From Gammaproteobacteria bacterium (GTDB taxonomy: Bacteria; Pseudomonadota; Gammaproteobacteria; SURF-13): a DNA stretch of 33,999 nucleotides. Each line of letters opens with the position of its first letter. Positions within the stretch are counted from its first letter, which is position 1. Shown here piece by piece: positions 15,996 through 24,467 of the stretch. Below the pieces are notes generated by a model. That model saw only the letters and a list, made by a program, of their open reading frames with translations, was not told the DNA's origin and searched no databases. The stretch spans positions 1 through 33,999 of the forward strand of contig JAURVQ010000089.1 of NCBI GenBank assembly GCA_030655395.1, written 5' to 3'. Made by a program: the position numbers and the translations under genes.

Positions 15996-17177
15996 ATGAA
16001 AACAAAATTATCCGTGTTAACAAGGAAAGCGTGGGTCGCTTATCAGCAAGGTCGTCTGCTGGGGGTTCTTCACAGAAGAATACGAGTATTCATTAAAAGC
16101 CTTGCCGCCTTGGCCTTGAATAGAGATATCGTAATTCATTGCCCGGTCTATATTTCACCACCAAAATATGAGCAACCGGTCGTTCAGCGGATTTTTCAAT
16201 CTTACTCTAAAATGAAAGAAGCTCAGAGAGCTGCATCAAGCATTTATCTCCCATCATCATTGTGGCAAGGGCAACTTGATAATGCCTACGCAAATATTAT
16301 GCAATCGGTGGAATCAAAGGATATAAGTAGATTCCATCACTTTCTTGCAAACTTTGGTGTATGGGAAAAGTACACGGGAATTGAAGAGGGGCTGTTTGTC
16401 CGGGAAAGCAATCAGAACCCATGCGGGCGAGCTCACCTGAGACAGGTTATTTCAAATCTTGTTGCACTTTGGCGCCATTATTATGCTGATAGGAAGCCAA
16501 TTAATGCGCTAAAGCGACCATCTCATGGTAATTTATCTGGTGCCTACATAGAAAACACACTGGTGACCATTGACTCTTTCTTTAGCGAGATATATGGCAG
16601 TTTAATTGGATCAATTGTCCGTGATAGTTCTCATCCGATTGTCGTTGAGTTGGGTGGCGGGTCTGGTAGGCTTGCTTATTATTCGTTACGCGATCTTGGG
16701 CCATCAACATATGTTGATTTTGATCTACCCGAAACACTCTGTGTTGCAGCTTATTATCTCATGCTCGCTTTCCCGGAAAAGAAAACTCTTCTTTATGGAG
16801 AGTCACGGTATGAGCCGATGGTTCACCGGAAATATGATTTGATTTTTATGCCATCTTTCGAGATGGAGAAGCTAGGTTCAGACAATGTTGATATTTTTTT
16901 CAATGAATGCTCTCTTGGAGAGATGAATCCGGAGGCAGCATCGAATTTCATTCGTCTTGCTTCTCTAGCATCGCGGTATATTTTTCACATGAATCATGAC
17001 CGTTACCCGAATGTTTATTCTGACGGGAGCAAAAGTTTGCTTGGATCCGAGTACCCAATATCTAATAATTTTAAATTATTGTTTCGATATCCTGAGTTAA
17101 AGCACTTCTTGATTGATGGTGAAGCCGATTTAAGTAGCGATACTGTGGCCTACTTGTATGAAAAAATTAATTCTTGA
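15996..17177 (+). CDS. putative sugar O-methyltransferase (NanM-like family), AT-rich
   Basis: This SAM-dependent methyltransferase resembles the family annotated as putative sugar O-methyltransferases in polysaccharide loci. The central SAM motif VVELGGGSGRLAYYSL is near residue 215, followed by YVDFDLPETLCVAAYYL. Downstream come YDLIFMPSFEMEKL and FFNECSLGEMNPEAASNF, in the order typical for this family. The 393 residues have a longer N-terminal part with no assigned domain. An AAGGA lies upstream of the ATG at somewhat long spacing. The gene is clearly AT-richer than the flanking GC-rich genes and sits between two rfbF-like fragments, so it was probably brought in by recombination. The methyl acceptor is unknown; a deoxy-hexose made by the CDP pathway is plausible. 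Confidence 0.7.
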   Translation: MKTKLSVLTRKAWVAYQQGRLLGVLHRRIRVFIKSLAALALNRDIVIHCPVYISPPKYEQPVVQRIFQSYSKMKEAQRAASSIYLPSSLWQGQLDNAYANIMQSVESKDISRFHHFLANFGVWEKYTGIEEGLFVRESNQNPCGRAHLRQVISNLVALWRHYYADRKPINALKRPSHGNLSGAYIENTLVTIDSFFSEIYGSLIGSIVRDSSHPIVVELGGGSGRLAYYSLRDLGPSTYVDFDLPETLCVAAYYLMLAFPEKKTLLYGESRYEPMVHRKYDLIFMPSFEMEKLGSDNVDIFFNECSLGEMNPEAASNFIRLASLASRYIFHMNHDRYPNVYSDGSKSLLGSEYPISNNFKLLFRYPELKHFLIDGEADLSSDTVAYLYEKINS

Positions 17178-17212
17178 ATCTAGGCTAGATGTTAATTTCT
17201 CCAATCCCGCGA

Positions 17213-17290
17213 CGGAGGGGTTGGCAGGTGTCACTGGTCGATACCAGCGTCAACACCATGACCGTGTTGCGATTGAAGCGTCACCTGCAA
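17213..17290 (+). pseudogene. internal fragment of an rfbF-like glucose-1-phosphate cytidylyltransferase
   Basis: The frame reads RRGWQVSLVDTSVNTMTVLR and continues LKRHL. It aligns without gaps to residues around 91-113 of the intact RfbF downstream (RDWKVTLVDTGMDSMTGGR...), with about half the residues identical. The 12-base string CTGGTCGATACC is shared exactly. There is no start region and the conserved YGDGVSD part does not follow, so this is a relic rather than a gene. Confidence 0.65.
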
Positions 17291-17366
17291 TCCGGCGGCC
17301 TCAAGGGAAAGGGAATCATGGGCGGCATGATTGTGGAAAGAGGTTGCTGTGTGGAGAGGAGGAAAC

Positions 17367-18482
17367 TTGATTAGACTGTCCCGCTCCCTGGTGGGGGAGA
17401 TGGAAATAGAAGCCGTGGCCACGATCATTCGTCGCGGCTTTCTCGGCATGGGCGCGGAAGCGCAGTGCTTTGAGCAGGAGTTGGCCTCGTTTATCGGCGG
17501 TGGCGTTTCCGTGGCCTGCGTGAATACCGGCACGTCCGCCCTTCACCTGGCTTTACAGGCTGTGGGCGTTGGCCCGGGCGACGAAGTTCTTGTGCCAACC
17601 CTGACCTATGTCGCGACATTCCAGGCAGTTTCCGCGTGCGGTGCCGTTCCCGTCGCCTGTGATGTGTCTGAAAATACCGGATTGCTGGATTTATCAGACG
17701 CGGGAAAAAGAATCACCCCGAAAACCAGGGCGGTCATCCCGGTTCATTACGCGAGTTTTACCGGGGATATTGGCGCTGTTTACGCATTCGCCGGGAGTCA
17801 CGGCTTGCGGGTGGTTGAGGACGCTGCCCATGCGTTTGGCTGCGAGTTCAAGGGGAAGAGGGTCGGCAGTTTCGGGGACGTGGTGTGTTTCAGTTTTGAC
17901 GGGATCAAGAATATCACTTCGGGAGAAGGCGGTGCCGTTGTATCGGCGGACGGGCAGGTTATCGCGAAGGTCCAAGATGCCCGCCTTCTCGGCGTGCAGA
18001 AGGACACCGAGAAGCGTTTCCGGGGCGAAAGAAGTTGGGATTTCGATGTTACCGAGCAGGGCTGGCGTTACCACATGAGTGACATCATGGCGGCGATAGG
18101 GCGGGTTCAATTGAAGCGGTTCGAACGTGACCTCAAGCCCGCGCGAGTCTCCCTTGCGGAGCACTACATTAGGAAGCTGCAAGGTCTTTCCCAGATCAGG
18201 CTTTTCGGAGCCGACTTGTCAGCCGTTGTCCCCCACATCATGCCGATACGGATTTTGGGTGGCAAGCGCGACATCGTCAGGGCTGCCCTGCTTGAAAACG
18301 ATATTGAGGCGGGCCTGCACTATAAGCCGAATCACCTTTTGTCGAAGTTCGGCCACGGTGCCGTCAAGCTGCCAGTGGCGGAGAAGCTATATAATGAGAT
18401 ATTGTCGTTGCCCCTGCATCCCGGATTGACCGTATCTGACGTCGACCGAGTGGCGGGAGTAATAGAGCGAGCCTTGGTATAA
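17367..18482 (+). CDS. DegT/DnrJ/EryC1/StrS-family PLP aminotransferase
   Basis: This enzyme transfers an amino group to a keto-sugar nucleotide. The N-terminal MIRLSRSLVGEMEIEAV pattern and GFLGMG are typical. NTGTSALHLAL and EDAAHAFG form the PLP phosphate and pyridine contacts. The Schiff-base lysine is in SFDGIKNITSGEGG, near residue 181. The TTG at 17367 is chosen because MIRLS is the family's normal beginning and an AGGAGG precedes it by four bases; the track start at 17331 adds an atypical tail. It has 371 residues. It is not RfbH, which is longer and lacks the lysine. It stands 22 bases before rfbF, so the CDP-4-keto-6-deoxyglucose branch is its likely source of substrate. Confidence 0.85.
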   Translation: MIRLSRSLVGEMEIEAVATIIRRGFLGMGAEAQCFEQELASFIGGGVSVACVNTGTSALHLALQAVGVGPGDEVLVPTLTYVATFQAVSACGAVPVACDVSENTGLLDLSDAGKRITPKTRAVIPVHYASFTGDIGAVYAFAGSHGLRVVEDAAHAFGCEFKGKRVGSFGDVVCFSFDGIKNITSGEGGAVVSADGQVIAKVQDARLLGVQKDTEKRFRGERSWDFDVTEQGWRYHMSDIMAAIGRVQLKRFERDLKPARVSLAEHYIRKLQGLSQIRLFGADLSAVVPHIMPIRILGGKRDIVRAALLENDIEAGLHYKPNHLLSKFGHGAVKLPVAEKLYNEILSLPLHPGLTVSDVDRVAGVIERALV

Positions 18483-18504
18483 CCTTTAACATGGTGGATG
18501 TGCA

Positions 18505-19275
18505 ATGAATGTGGTTATTTTGTGTGGCGGCTTGGGAACACGCCTGAGCGAGGAAACAAGTTTGAAGCCCAAGCCCTTGGTTACGATTGGAGGCCACCCA
18601 ATTCTTTGGCATATCATGAATATCTATGGCGCCCACGGATTCAACGAGTTTTCCTTGGCGCTGGGGTACAAGGGCGAAACCGTCAAAGAGTATTTCCTTA
18701 ACTATTATTCCCTGGACAGCGACCTTTCCATCGACTTGAAAACCGGGGCGGTCAATCACATCAGCCAATCCAAACGGGACTGGAAGGTTACGCTGGTCGA
18801 TACCGGCATGGATTCTATGACGGGCGGTCGTCTGCACAGGTTGGAGTCGACATTGCGGCCACATGGAACGTTTATGTTGACGTATGGAGATGGAGTATCC
18901 GATGTCGATGTGAATCGTCTGCTGGCATTTCACAAGGCGCATGGAAAGCTTGCCACCGTGACGACGGTGCGCCCGCCTGCCCGATTCGGTGGGATCGTGT
19001 TTGACGGTGACCGGATCGTGGAGTTCAAGGAAAAACCGCAAACTGGGGAAGGCTGGATCAACGGCGGCTTTTTCGTTTTCGAGCCCGGCGTGTTTGATTA
19101 TCTTTCCGGCGATCAGACCGTCCTGGAAGGCTCGCCGCTTGAAGCTCTTGCCAGAAATGGGCAGCTCATGGCGTTCAAGCATGAGGGTTTCTGGCAGTGC
19201 ATGGATACGCTGAGGGATCGCCAGTATCTCGATCATTTGTGGGCAAGCGGTGCGGCGCCCTGGAAAAAATGGTGA
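18505..19275 (+). CDS. rfbF: glucose-1-phosphate cytidylyltransferase
   Basis: This enzyme makes CDP-glucose from CTP and glucose-1-phosphate, the first step of CDP-6-deoxy- and dideoxy-sugar pathways. Diagnostic motifs are CGGLGTRLSEET at residues 7-18, KPKPLVTIGG, LTYGDGVSDVDVN near residue 126, EFKEKPQTGEGWINGGFFV around 172-190 and GFWQCMDTLRD near the C-terminus. The length of 256 residues is exactly in family range. It directly precedes rfbG, the usual order. Two fragments of a second rfbF-like sequence lie upstream (near 15905 and 17213), so this is the surviving functional copy. Confidence 0.95.
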   Translation: MNVVILCGGLGTRLSEETSLKPKPLVTIGGHPILWHIMNIYGAHGFNEFSLALGYKGETVKEYFLNYYSLDSDLSIDLKTGAVNHISQSKRDWKVTLVDTGMDSMTGGRLHRLESTLRPHGTFMLTYGDGVSDVDVNRLLAFHKAHGKLATVTTVRPPARFGGIVFDGDRIVEFKEKPQTGEGWINGGFFVFEPGVFDYLSGDQTVLEGSPLEALARNGQLMAFKHEGFWQCMDTLRDRQYLDHLWASGAAPWKKW

Positions 19276-19327
19276 TGGCCGTGTTTGCCGGAATTACCCG
19301 GCGCTTGCCACATGAAAAGTCTGCCTG

Positions 19328-20422
19328 ATGTTTAAAGGTCTGTATTCAGGGAGGCGTGTCCTGGTTACCGGGCATACCGGTTTCAAGGGGTCGTGGTTGT
19401 GCCAGTGGCTGTCGCAACTGGGGGCGCAAGTCGCCGGTTTCTCCATCGGCGTTCCTTCGCAACCGTCCAACTTCGAGGTGTTGAACCTGAGTGCACGCGT
19501 GAAAGATTTCCGGGGGGATGTCAGGAACTTGGACGAACTTGTGCGCGTCTTCGGGGAATTTCAGCCGGACATGGCTTTTCATCTGGCGGCGCAGCCGCTG
19601 GTGCGAGCCTCCTACGATGAGCCCACGCTGACCTTTGACACGAATCTGGGGGGCACCGTCAACTTCCTTGAAGCTGTTCATCGCACTCCGTCCATTAAGG
19701 TTGGCGTAGTGATCACCAGCGATAAATGCTACGAGAATGTGGAATGGGACTACGGATACAGGGAGACTGATCGCTTGGGCGGCAAGGATCCCTACAGCGC
19801 TTCCAAGGCCTGCGCAGAAATCGCTTTCAGCACTTACTGGCGTTCGTTTTTCGCGGCGGGCGATAAGCGACTTGCCACCGTTCGCGCCGGCAACGTGATT
19901 GGCGGCGGCGACTGGGCTGGAGAACGGATCGTTCCGGACTGTATAAGGGCTTGGGCTAACGGAGAGGCGCCTCTCATTCGCAACCCAAGAGCAACACGGC
20001 CGTGGCAACACGTTTTGGAGCCACTTAGCGGCTACCTCTGGCTTGGCGCCGAGCTAGTCGGCGGACATTCTGGGCTCGCGGGCGAGGCTTTTAATTTCGG
20101 GCCGAAGGCCGAAGTCAATCAACCCGTCTCAAAACTGGTTGAGGAAATGCTCAAAACCTGGACTGCCGGGTCGTGGAGCCAGCAAACACAATCCGGTACG
20201 GAAAAACCGGAAGCCGGATTACTCAAGCTGTGCTGTGATAAGGCACTCCAGAGACTCGGCTGGCAAGCAATTCTTTCCTTCGAGGAAACGGTCAGGATGA
20301 CCGCAGAGTGGTACCAGCGATATCACGCTGGTGAGGGTGACATGGCGGCCTTTACGACTAAGCAGATCCGGCTTTATGAAATTCTTGCCAAAGAGAGAGC
20401 GGTGCGATGGGCCGCATCATAA
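19328..20422 (+). CDS. rfbG: CDP-glucose 4,6-dehydratase
   Basis: This enzyme converts CDP-glucose to CDP-4-keto-6-deoxyglucose with bound NAD. TGHTGFKGSWL (residues 14-24) is the cofactor motif peculiar to this group. FHLAAQPLVRASYDEP, ITSDKCYENVEW and the catalytic DPYSASK (Tyr near 156) follow, with AGNVIGGGDWA and RPWQHVLEPLSGYL further on. These are strong identifiers that separate it from RmlB. Its 364 residues are normal. It is separated from rfbF by about 50 bases containing a weak GCCGG/CCGGC inverted repeat without a T-run. Its product can serve the DegT aminotransferase, the C-methyltransferase, the epimerase and the reductase in this region. Confidence 0.95.
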   Translation: MFKGLYSGRRVLVTGHTGFKGSWLCQWLSQLGAQVAGFSIGVPSQPSNFEVLNLSARVKDFRGDVRNLDELVRVFGEFQPDMAFHLAAQPLVRASYDEPTLTFDTNLGGTVNFLEAVHRTPSIKVGVVITSDKCYENVEWDYGYRETDRLGGKDPYSASKACAEIAFSTYWRSFFAAGDKRLATVRAGNVIGGGDWAGERIVPDCIRAWANGEAPLIRNPRATRPWQHVLEPLSGYLWLGAELVGGHSGLAGEAFNFGPKAEVNQPVSKLVEEMLKTWTAGSWSQQTQSGTEKPEAGLLKLCCDKALQRLGWQAILSFEETVRMTAEWYQRYHAGEGDMAAFTTKQIRLYEILAKERAVRWAAS

Positions 20423-20473
20423 CGGCCGCTTCAGTATCGCGGGTATTTCGATTCTCTGCCCATGGGTGAAGTA

Positions 20474-21421
20474 ATGGATCAGCCCCTGGTCTCAGTGATC
20501 ATGAATTGTTTCAATGGGGAGCAATACCTCCAGGAAGCCATTGACTCAATCTACGCCCAGGACTATTCTCATTGGGAGATCGTTTTCTACGATAATGCCT
20601 CGACTGATCGAAGCGCGGAGATCGCCAGACGGTGTGATAAACGACTATGCTATTTTCGCAGCAACGCCACGATTCCTCTGGGTGCCGCTAGGAACGAGGC
20701 AATTGCCCGTGCGCATGGAGAATTGGTCGCCTTTCTTGACACCGACGACAGATGGCTACCGGCAAAGCTGAGTACCCAGGTTGACGTGTTTTTGCAGCAC
20801 GCCGACGTCGATTTCGTTTACAGCAATTTCTACTTCCTGCCTTCGCCAGGTGACCACAGATATCTCGGGTATTCCAAGCCTCAGCCTCATGGGAGAGTAT
20901 TTCGGTCGTTCCTCCGCCATTATCCGGTCAACCTGCAGACTGTGATGCTTCGGCTGTCTGCCTTGGAGAGGTTGAGTACCCTGTTTGACCCGAGCCTTAA
21001 CATGTCCGAAGAGTACGATCTTTTCATGCGGCTGCTGCATTCAAGCAATGCACATTACGTTGATGCGCCTTTAGCGGTGTATCGGATTCACTCCGGGATG
21101 GCAAGCATCAAGTTTGCTGACAAATACCCCGAAGAATATCGTTACATATTGAATAAACTACGTGACTTGGAGCCATTCTTTGACCGGACATATGCCGCAG
21201 AGTTGCGCTATCTGGGCGCGAAGATCGGGTACTGGCAGGCTGTCGCGGAGATGCAAAAAGACAATGCTCTTAAAGCCCGGCAGGCGCTCGGGCCGCACAA
21301 GTGGGTGAGCCCGTTGTTTTTTGCCATTTACTGTGCCACGTACCTTCCCGTGGTCTTTTGGCGCAAGCTTCATGAACTGCGATTTACAATAAGCGACATA
21401 ATGAAAAAGTTGTGCTGGTAA
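20474..21421 (+). CDS. family 2 (GT-A) glycosyltransferase
   Basis: This is an inverting-type GT-A transferase acting at the cytoplasmic face on the growing glycan. PLVSVIMNCFNGEQYL at the start, DNASTDRSAEIA near residue 42 and AFLDTDDRW with the metal-binding DxD near 90 are the GT2 hallmarks. MSEEYDLFMRL is the conserved acceptor-side ED-like motif. The C-terminal region has a short hydrophobic segment that may associate with the membrane. The ATG at 20474 gives MDQPLVSV, a typical beginning, with GGTGA upstream. An in-frame ATG at 20462 is the alternative. The donor is not predictable; the adjacent CDP-sugar genes make that sugar a candidate. Confidence 0.87.
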   Translation: MDQPLVSVIMNCFNGEQYLQEAIDSIYAQDYSHWEIVFYDNASTDRSAEIARRCDKRLCYFRSNATIPLGAARNEAIARAHGELVAFLDTDDRWLPAKLSTQVDVFLQHADVDFVYSNFYFLPSPGDHRYLGYSKPQPHGRVFRSFLRHYPVNLQTVMLRLSALERLSTLFDPSLNMSEEYDLFMRLLHSSNAHYVDAPLAVYRIHSGMASIKFADKYPEEYRYILNKLRDLEPFFDRTYAAELRYLGAKIGYWQAVAEMQKDNALKARQALGPHKWVSPLFFAIYCATYLPVVFWRKLHELRFTISDIMKKLCW

Positions 21422-21529
21422 GATTTAGAGATGAATGGGGTTGTCATGGAGTTCGATAAAAAGAAGTGATGTACTGTAGACACGTCTCTTTACCTTCGGG
21501 CGCCCGTGTCTGCGGCTCAAGATACGGAC

Positions 21530-21556
21530 TTGCAAGCTGCCAGATGCCTGTATAAC
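21530..21556 (+). promoter_or_regulatory. possible sigma-70-type promoter
   Basis: TTGCAA (21530-21535) and TATAAC (21551-21556) resemble -35 and -10 boxes but are separated by only 15 bases, shorter than the optimum. They lie in a 177-base gap, among the longest true gaps here, just before the two membrane proteins. Further upstream in the gap are a 12-residue ORF-like stretch and an AGACACG/CGTGTCT inverted repeat with a large loop. Confidence 0.25.
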
Positions 21557-21598
21557 CCATGATCATCACCCACACGAGTACGTGAGGAATCTCTTTAT

Positions 21599-23020
21599 AT
21601 GGTTAACATAGACAACCTGCGCGTCTGGTTCCAGCAGGCGCCGTATCGCGTATTCTGGGCTGCCGTCTTTTGCACAACATCCGCAATTGCTCTCACTGTC
21701 CAACTAATCGTGCTTCCGTACCTGTTGCCGGGACTGCATGCGGGAAACGGTTTGCTCGTTGGCGGCGACTGGGTGACGTTTCATGAAGTCGCCAGTAGGC
21801 TTGCGGAAAAAATAAACGCGCAAGGGTGGCAGGCCTGGACCTTGCGGCCCACGGCGGAGTTGACGGCAGGACCTGAAGGACAGTCAACGGCCGGTATCGC
21901 CGCCGCGATTTACGCCATCACCGTGTCCAAGCCGTATGTGCTCATCCCGCTCAATGCGGCCCTGCACGCCACGGCCGCTGTCACGCTCATGCGCATCGCT
22001 CGGTATCTGACCGGTGACGACTTCACCGCCATGTGCGCGGCGCTGCCCTTCGTGCTGTTTCCGTCAGCGATGACATGGTATGCCCAGATACACAAGGATG
22101 GCTTTTATTTTGCCGGTGCGTTCCTGTGTCTTTACGGTTGGATGCTGCTCGCGCGTCTGCCGACTTGGCAATCAGGCTGGCGAACGGTGCTGGCGGGATT
22201 GGCTTGGATCGGTGCGGGGGTTGCCCTGATGGGGCTGGTGCGTACCTATTCATTCCAGGTGGTGCAGGGGGTGGGTTTTGTTTTTGCCACGGGACTGTCC
22301 ATGCTGTTCATCGTGCGCGGCGTGAAAAAACAACTGCCTTGGAAGACCTGCACCGCGGCGATTGCCGTCCTGTTTCTGGTACCGCTACTGCTCAGACTCG
22401 CGCCAGTCGATACGAAACTCAGCTACAAAGTGCCGGAAGCGACTTCTACGACGGGCTTAACAGTTGACAGTCATGGTGAAGCGCTTGTGAGGGATCATTG
22501 GCGCGCCAGCGGGTGGCTGCCGAACTTGATCGAAAACAAATTCCTGTGGCTCGCCGTGCAGCGCGACGGATATATTCTTCGGGAGCCCGACATGGAGCAG
22601 CATCAGAAGGCGGGCAGCATGATAGACCGCGATGTGCGGCTGTTCAGTGTGTCCGACTTTGTTGTCTATCTGCCGCGCGCTGCCCAGATCGGGTTACTTG
22701 CCCCTTTTCCCATCCACTGGATCACACCGGGGGCTAGTACGGCCGGCTCTCTCATGCGTCAGCTGGCGGGCGTGGAAATGATCGGTGTGTATTGTGCGCT
22801 GCTGTTCCTGCCATATGCCATGTGGCACTGGCGCGGCAAGGTGGAAATGTGGCTGCCCGTTGTGTTCGGTACGATGCTGGTTCTGGTCTATGCCTTTTCC
22901 ACCCCCAACCTCGGTTCCCTGCACCGCCAGCGCTACGGCTTCCTTATGTTGCTAGTGGGAGTTGGGCTCGCAGGCTGCTTGAGCGCACTGAAGCTGCGGG
23001 CGTCCAGGCAAGCGGACTAG
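21599..23020 (+). CDS. polytopic membrane protein, copy 1 (GT-C-like or polymerase-like)
   Basis: This inner-membrane protein has 473 residues and about ten hydrophobic segments. The first segment (about 18-45) is followed by a large external-looking loop carrying GNGLLVGGDWVTFHEVA, where the GD pair resembles the acidic first-loop site of GT-C glycosyltransferases. MTWYAQIHKDGFYFAG is strongly conserved with copy 2. A second soluble loop of about 100 residues spans roughly 275-370, and LGSLHRQRYGFLMLL is near the end. The overall plan fits a lipid-linked-sugar GT-C transferase or a Wzy-like polymerase; the two cannot be separated by eye. It starts at an ATG with GAGGA upstream. It is followed after two bases by a paralogue. 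Confidence 0.7.
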   Translation: MVNIDNLRVWFQQAPYRVFWAAVFCTTSAIALTVQLIVLPYLLPGLHAGNGLLVGGDWVTFHEVASRLAEKINAQGWQAWTLRPTAELTAGPEGQSTAGIAAAIYAITVSKPYVLIPLNAALHATAAVTLMRIARYLTGDDFTAMCAALPFVLFPSAMTWYAQIHKDGFYFAGAFLCLYGWMLLARLPTWQSGWRTVLAGLAWIGAGVALMGLVRTYSFQVVQGVGFVFATGLSMLFIVRGVKKQLPWKTCTAAIAVLFLVPLLLRLAPVDTKLSYKVPEATSTTGLTVDSHGEALVRDHWRASGWLPNLIENKFLWLAVQRDGYILREPDMEQHQKAGSMIDRDVRLFSVSDFVVYLPRAAQIGLLAPFPIHWITPGASTAGSLMRQLAGVEMIGVYCALLFLPYAMWHWRGKVEMWLPVVFGTMLVLVYAFSTPNLGSLHRQRYGFLMLLVGVGLAGCLSALKLRASRQAD

Positions 23021-23022
23021 CG

Positions 23023-24459
23023 ATGAGATCGTTTCCCGCACTTCATTTCCCTTCTGTCACGCCAAGCCGCATCTGGGCGTTTTTTTTCGTCTTCGCCGCC
23101 GCCACGGCGCTGTTACTGCAATGGGTGGTGCTGCCCCATCTGCTCCCCGGACTCCATGCCGGAAACGGCCTGCTGGTAGGGGGTGACTGGGTCGGGTTTC
23201 ACGCGATGGCTGTAGATCATGCCGCGGAAATCCGTGCGCAGGGCTGGTCCGCATGGGAACTGCGGCCATGGAACCAGGCACCGTCCGGCATTGCGGCGGC
23301 GCTGTATGTGCTCACCGTTCCCCATCCCTGGGTGCTGGTGCCGCTCAACGCCGCGGTTCATGCCACAACCGGCGTGGTGCTGGTACGCATCATGCAATCC
23401 TTTGTCCCCGACTTTCGCCATGCGCTGGTCTGCGTGCTGCCCTTCATGCTCTTTCCTTCCGCGCTGACTTGGTACGCGCAGATACACAAGGACGGTTATT
23501 ACTATGCAGGCATCTTTCTGAGCCTGTACGGCTGGATATTGCTCGCCCGCCTGGAAACCTGGAAAGGGCGCGCTGGAGAACCACTGCGTGGCCTGCTCTG
23601 GATTTTTGTAGGCTGCTTGCTGATCTGGGTCGTCCGTCCGTACGGCGTCAATCTGATGCAAGGCATCGGCGTCATCTTTGTCCTGATGCTGGTGCCTTTG
23701 TTCATCTTCCGCGGCCTGCGGCGGCAACTTCCGGCATCACGGGTCGTGGTGTCCGTGCTGATCGTTTTGGCGCTGCCTGTGACATTGGGCGTCTATAAGG
23801 ACATGGGTGTCTATGAGAGTAGGGGCATCCATGAGAACAAGGGTCTCCATGAGAGCAGGGGTCTCCATGAGAGCAGGGGCATGGATGGCGCAGCCACTGT
23901 GCTAACTTATAGTGCGCGGCACTTGGGGCTTGGTGGTGATTTTTCCGAAGTTGAGCAGATTCGCTGGCAGAGGACCGCTTGGCTGCCTGCTTCACTCGAC
24001 GAGATATTCTTTACGCTCAGCATGATACGCTCAGGCTACGCGCAATCGAAAGGTGCGAGCATGGTGGATGCCGATGTCCTGTTTCGCAGTGCCGTGGACT
24101 TCATTCCCTACCTGCCCCGGGCCTTGCAGATCGGTTTTGCCGCGCCTTTCCCGACACAATGGCTCGGTCAGGGCAGCAGCGAGGCCAACACTATGATGCG
24201 CCGTATTTCCGCGCTGGAAATGATAGTCGTGTATTGCGTGCTGTTGTTTCTGCCTTATGCCCTGTGGCTGTGGCGCAGAAGAATTGAAACTTGGCTGACC
24301 TTCAGCTTCTGCACCATCCTGCTCTTGATCTACACCTACATCATGCCCAATGTCGGCAGTCTCTATCGCACCCGCTACGGCTACCTCATGATGCTGGTCG
24401 CGCTTGGCATCGCGGGTGCGATTTCCGCGTGGCGTGATTTACACAGCAAAACGACCTGA
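23023..24459 (+). CDS. polytopic membrane protein, copy 2 (paralogue of the preceding gene)
   Basis: This 478-residue inner-membrane protein is homologous along its length to the gene immediately upstream. Shared blocks are LLPGLHAGNGLLVGGDWV, the LRP...GIAAALY stretch, TWYAQIHKDGYYYAG, YLPRALQIGFAAPFP and GSLYRTRYGYLMML. The ATG at 23023 is two bases after the previous stop; the track's longer ORF begins inside the previous gene in another frame. Wobble positions differ widely between copies, so the duplication is old. Unique to this copy is an in-frame six-residue tandem repeat between about residues 256 and 285, in the loop after a membrane segment. The function is as uncertain as for copy 1: GT-C glycosyltransferase or polymerase. 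Confidence 0.7.
   Translation: MRSFPALHFPSVTPSRIWAFFFVFAAATALLLQWVVLPHLLPGLHAGNGLLVGGDWVGFHAMAVDHAAEIRAQGWSAWELRPWNQAPSGIAAALYVLTVPHPWVLVPLNAAVHATTGVVLVRIMQSFVPDFRHALVCVLPFMLFPSALTWYAQIHKDGYYYAGIFLSLYGWILLARLETWKGRAGEPLRGLLWIFVGCLLIWVVRPYGVNLMQGIGVIFVLMLVPLFIFRGLRRQLPASRVVVSVLIVLALPVTLGVYKDMGVYESRGIHENKGLHESRGLHESRGMDGAATVLTYSARHLGLGGDFSEVEQIRWQRTAWLPASLDEIFFTLSMIRSGYAQSKGASMVDADVLFRSAVDFIPYLPRALQIGFAAPFPTQWLGQGSSEANTMMRRISALEMIVVYCVLLFLPYALWLWRRRIETWLTFSFCTILLLIYTYIMPNVGSLYRTRYGYLMMLVALGIAGAISAWRDLHSKTT
23788..23877 (+). repeat. 18-bp in-frame tandem repeat (minisatellite), about five units
   Basis: Five consecutive 18-base units encode GVYKDM, GVYESR, GIHENK, GLHESR and GLHESR, followed by GMDG. 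The last two units (23842-23859 and 23860-23877) are identical at the DNA level (ggtctccatgagagcagg). The unit length is a multiple of three, so copy-number change would keep the frame. The paralogue upstream lacks the repeat. Confidence 0.9.
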
Positions 24460-24467
24460 GAACCGAA

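Noticed and set aside
17367-18482. RfbH-type 3-dehydrase for CDP-3,6-dideoxyhexoses
   Set aside because: The PLP-binding lysine is present (SFDGIKN) and the protein is shorter than RfbH, so it reads as an ordinary aminotransferase.
19276-19327. Intrinsic terminator between rfbF and rfbG
   Set aside because: Only a five-pair GCCGG/CCGGC stem with no following T-run.
23788-23877. CRISPR-like array
   Set aside because: The repeats are contiguous 18-mers without spacers, in frame within a membrane-protein gene.
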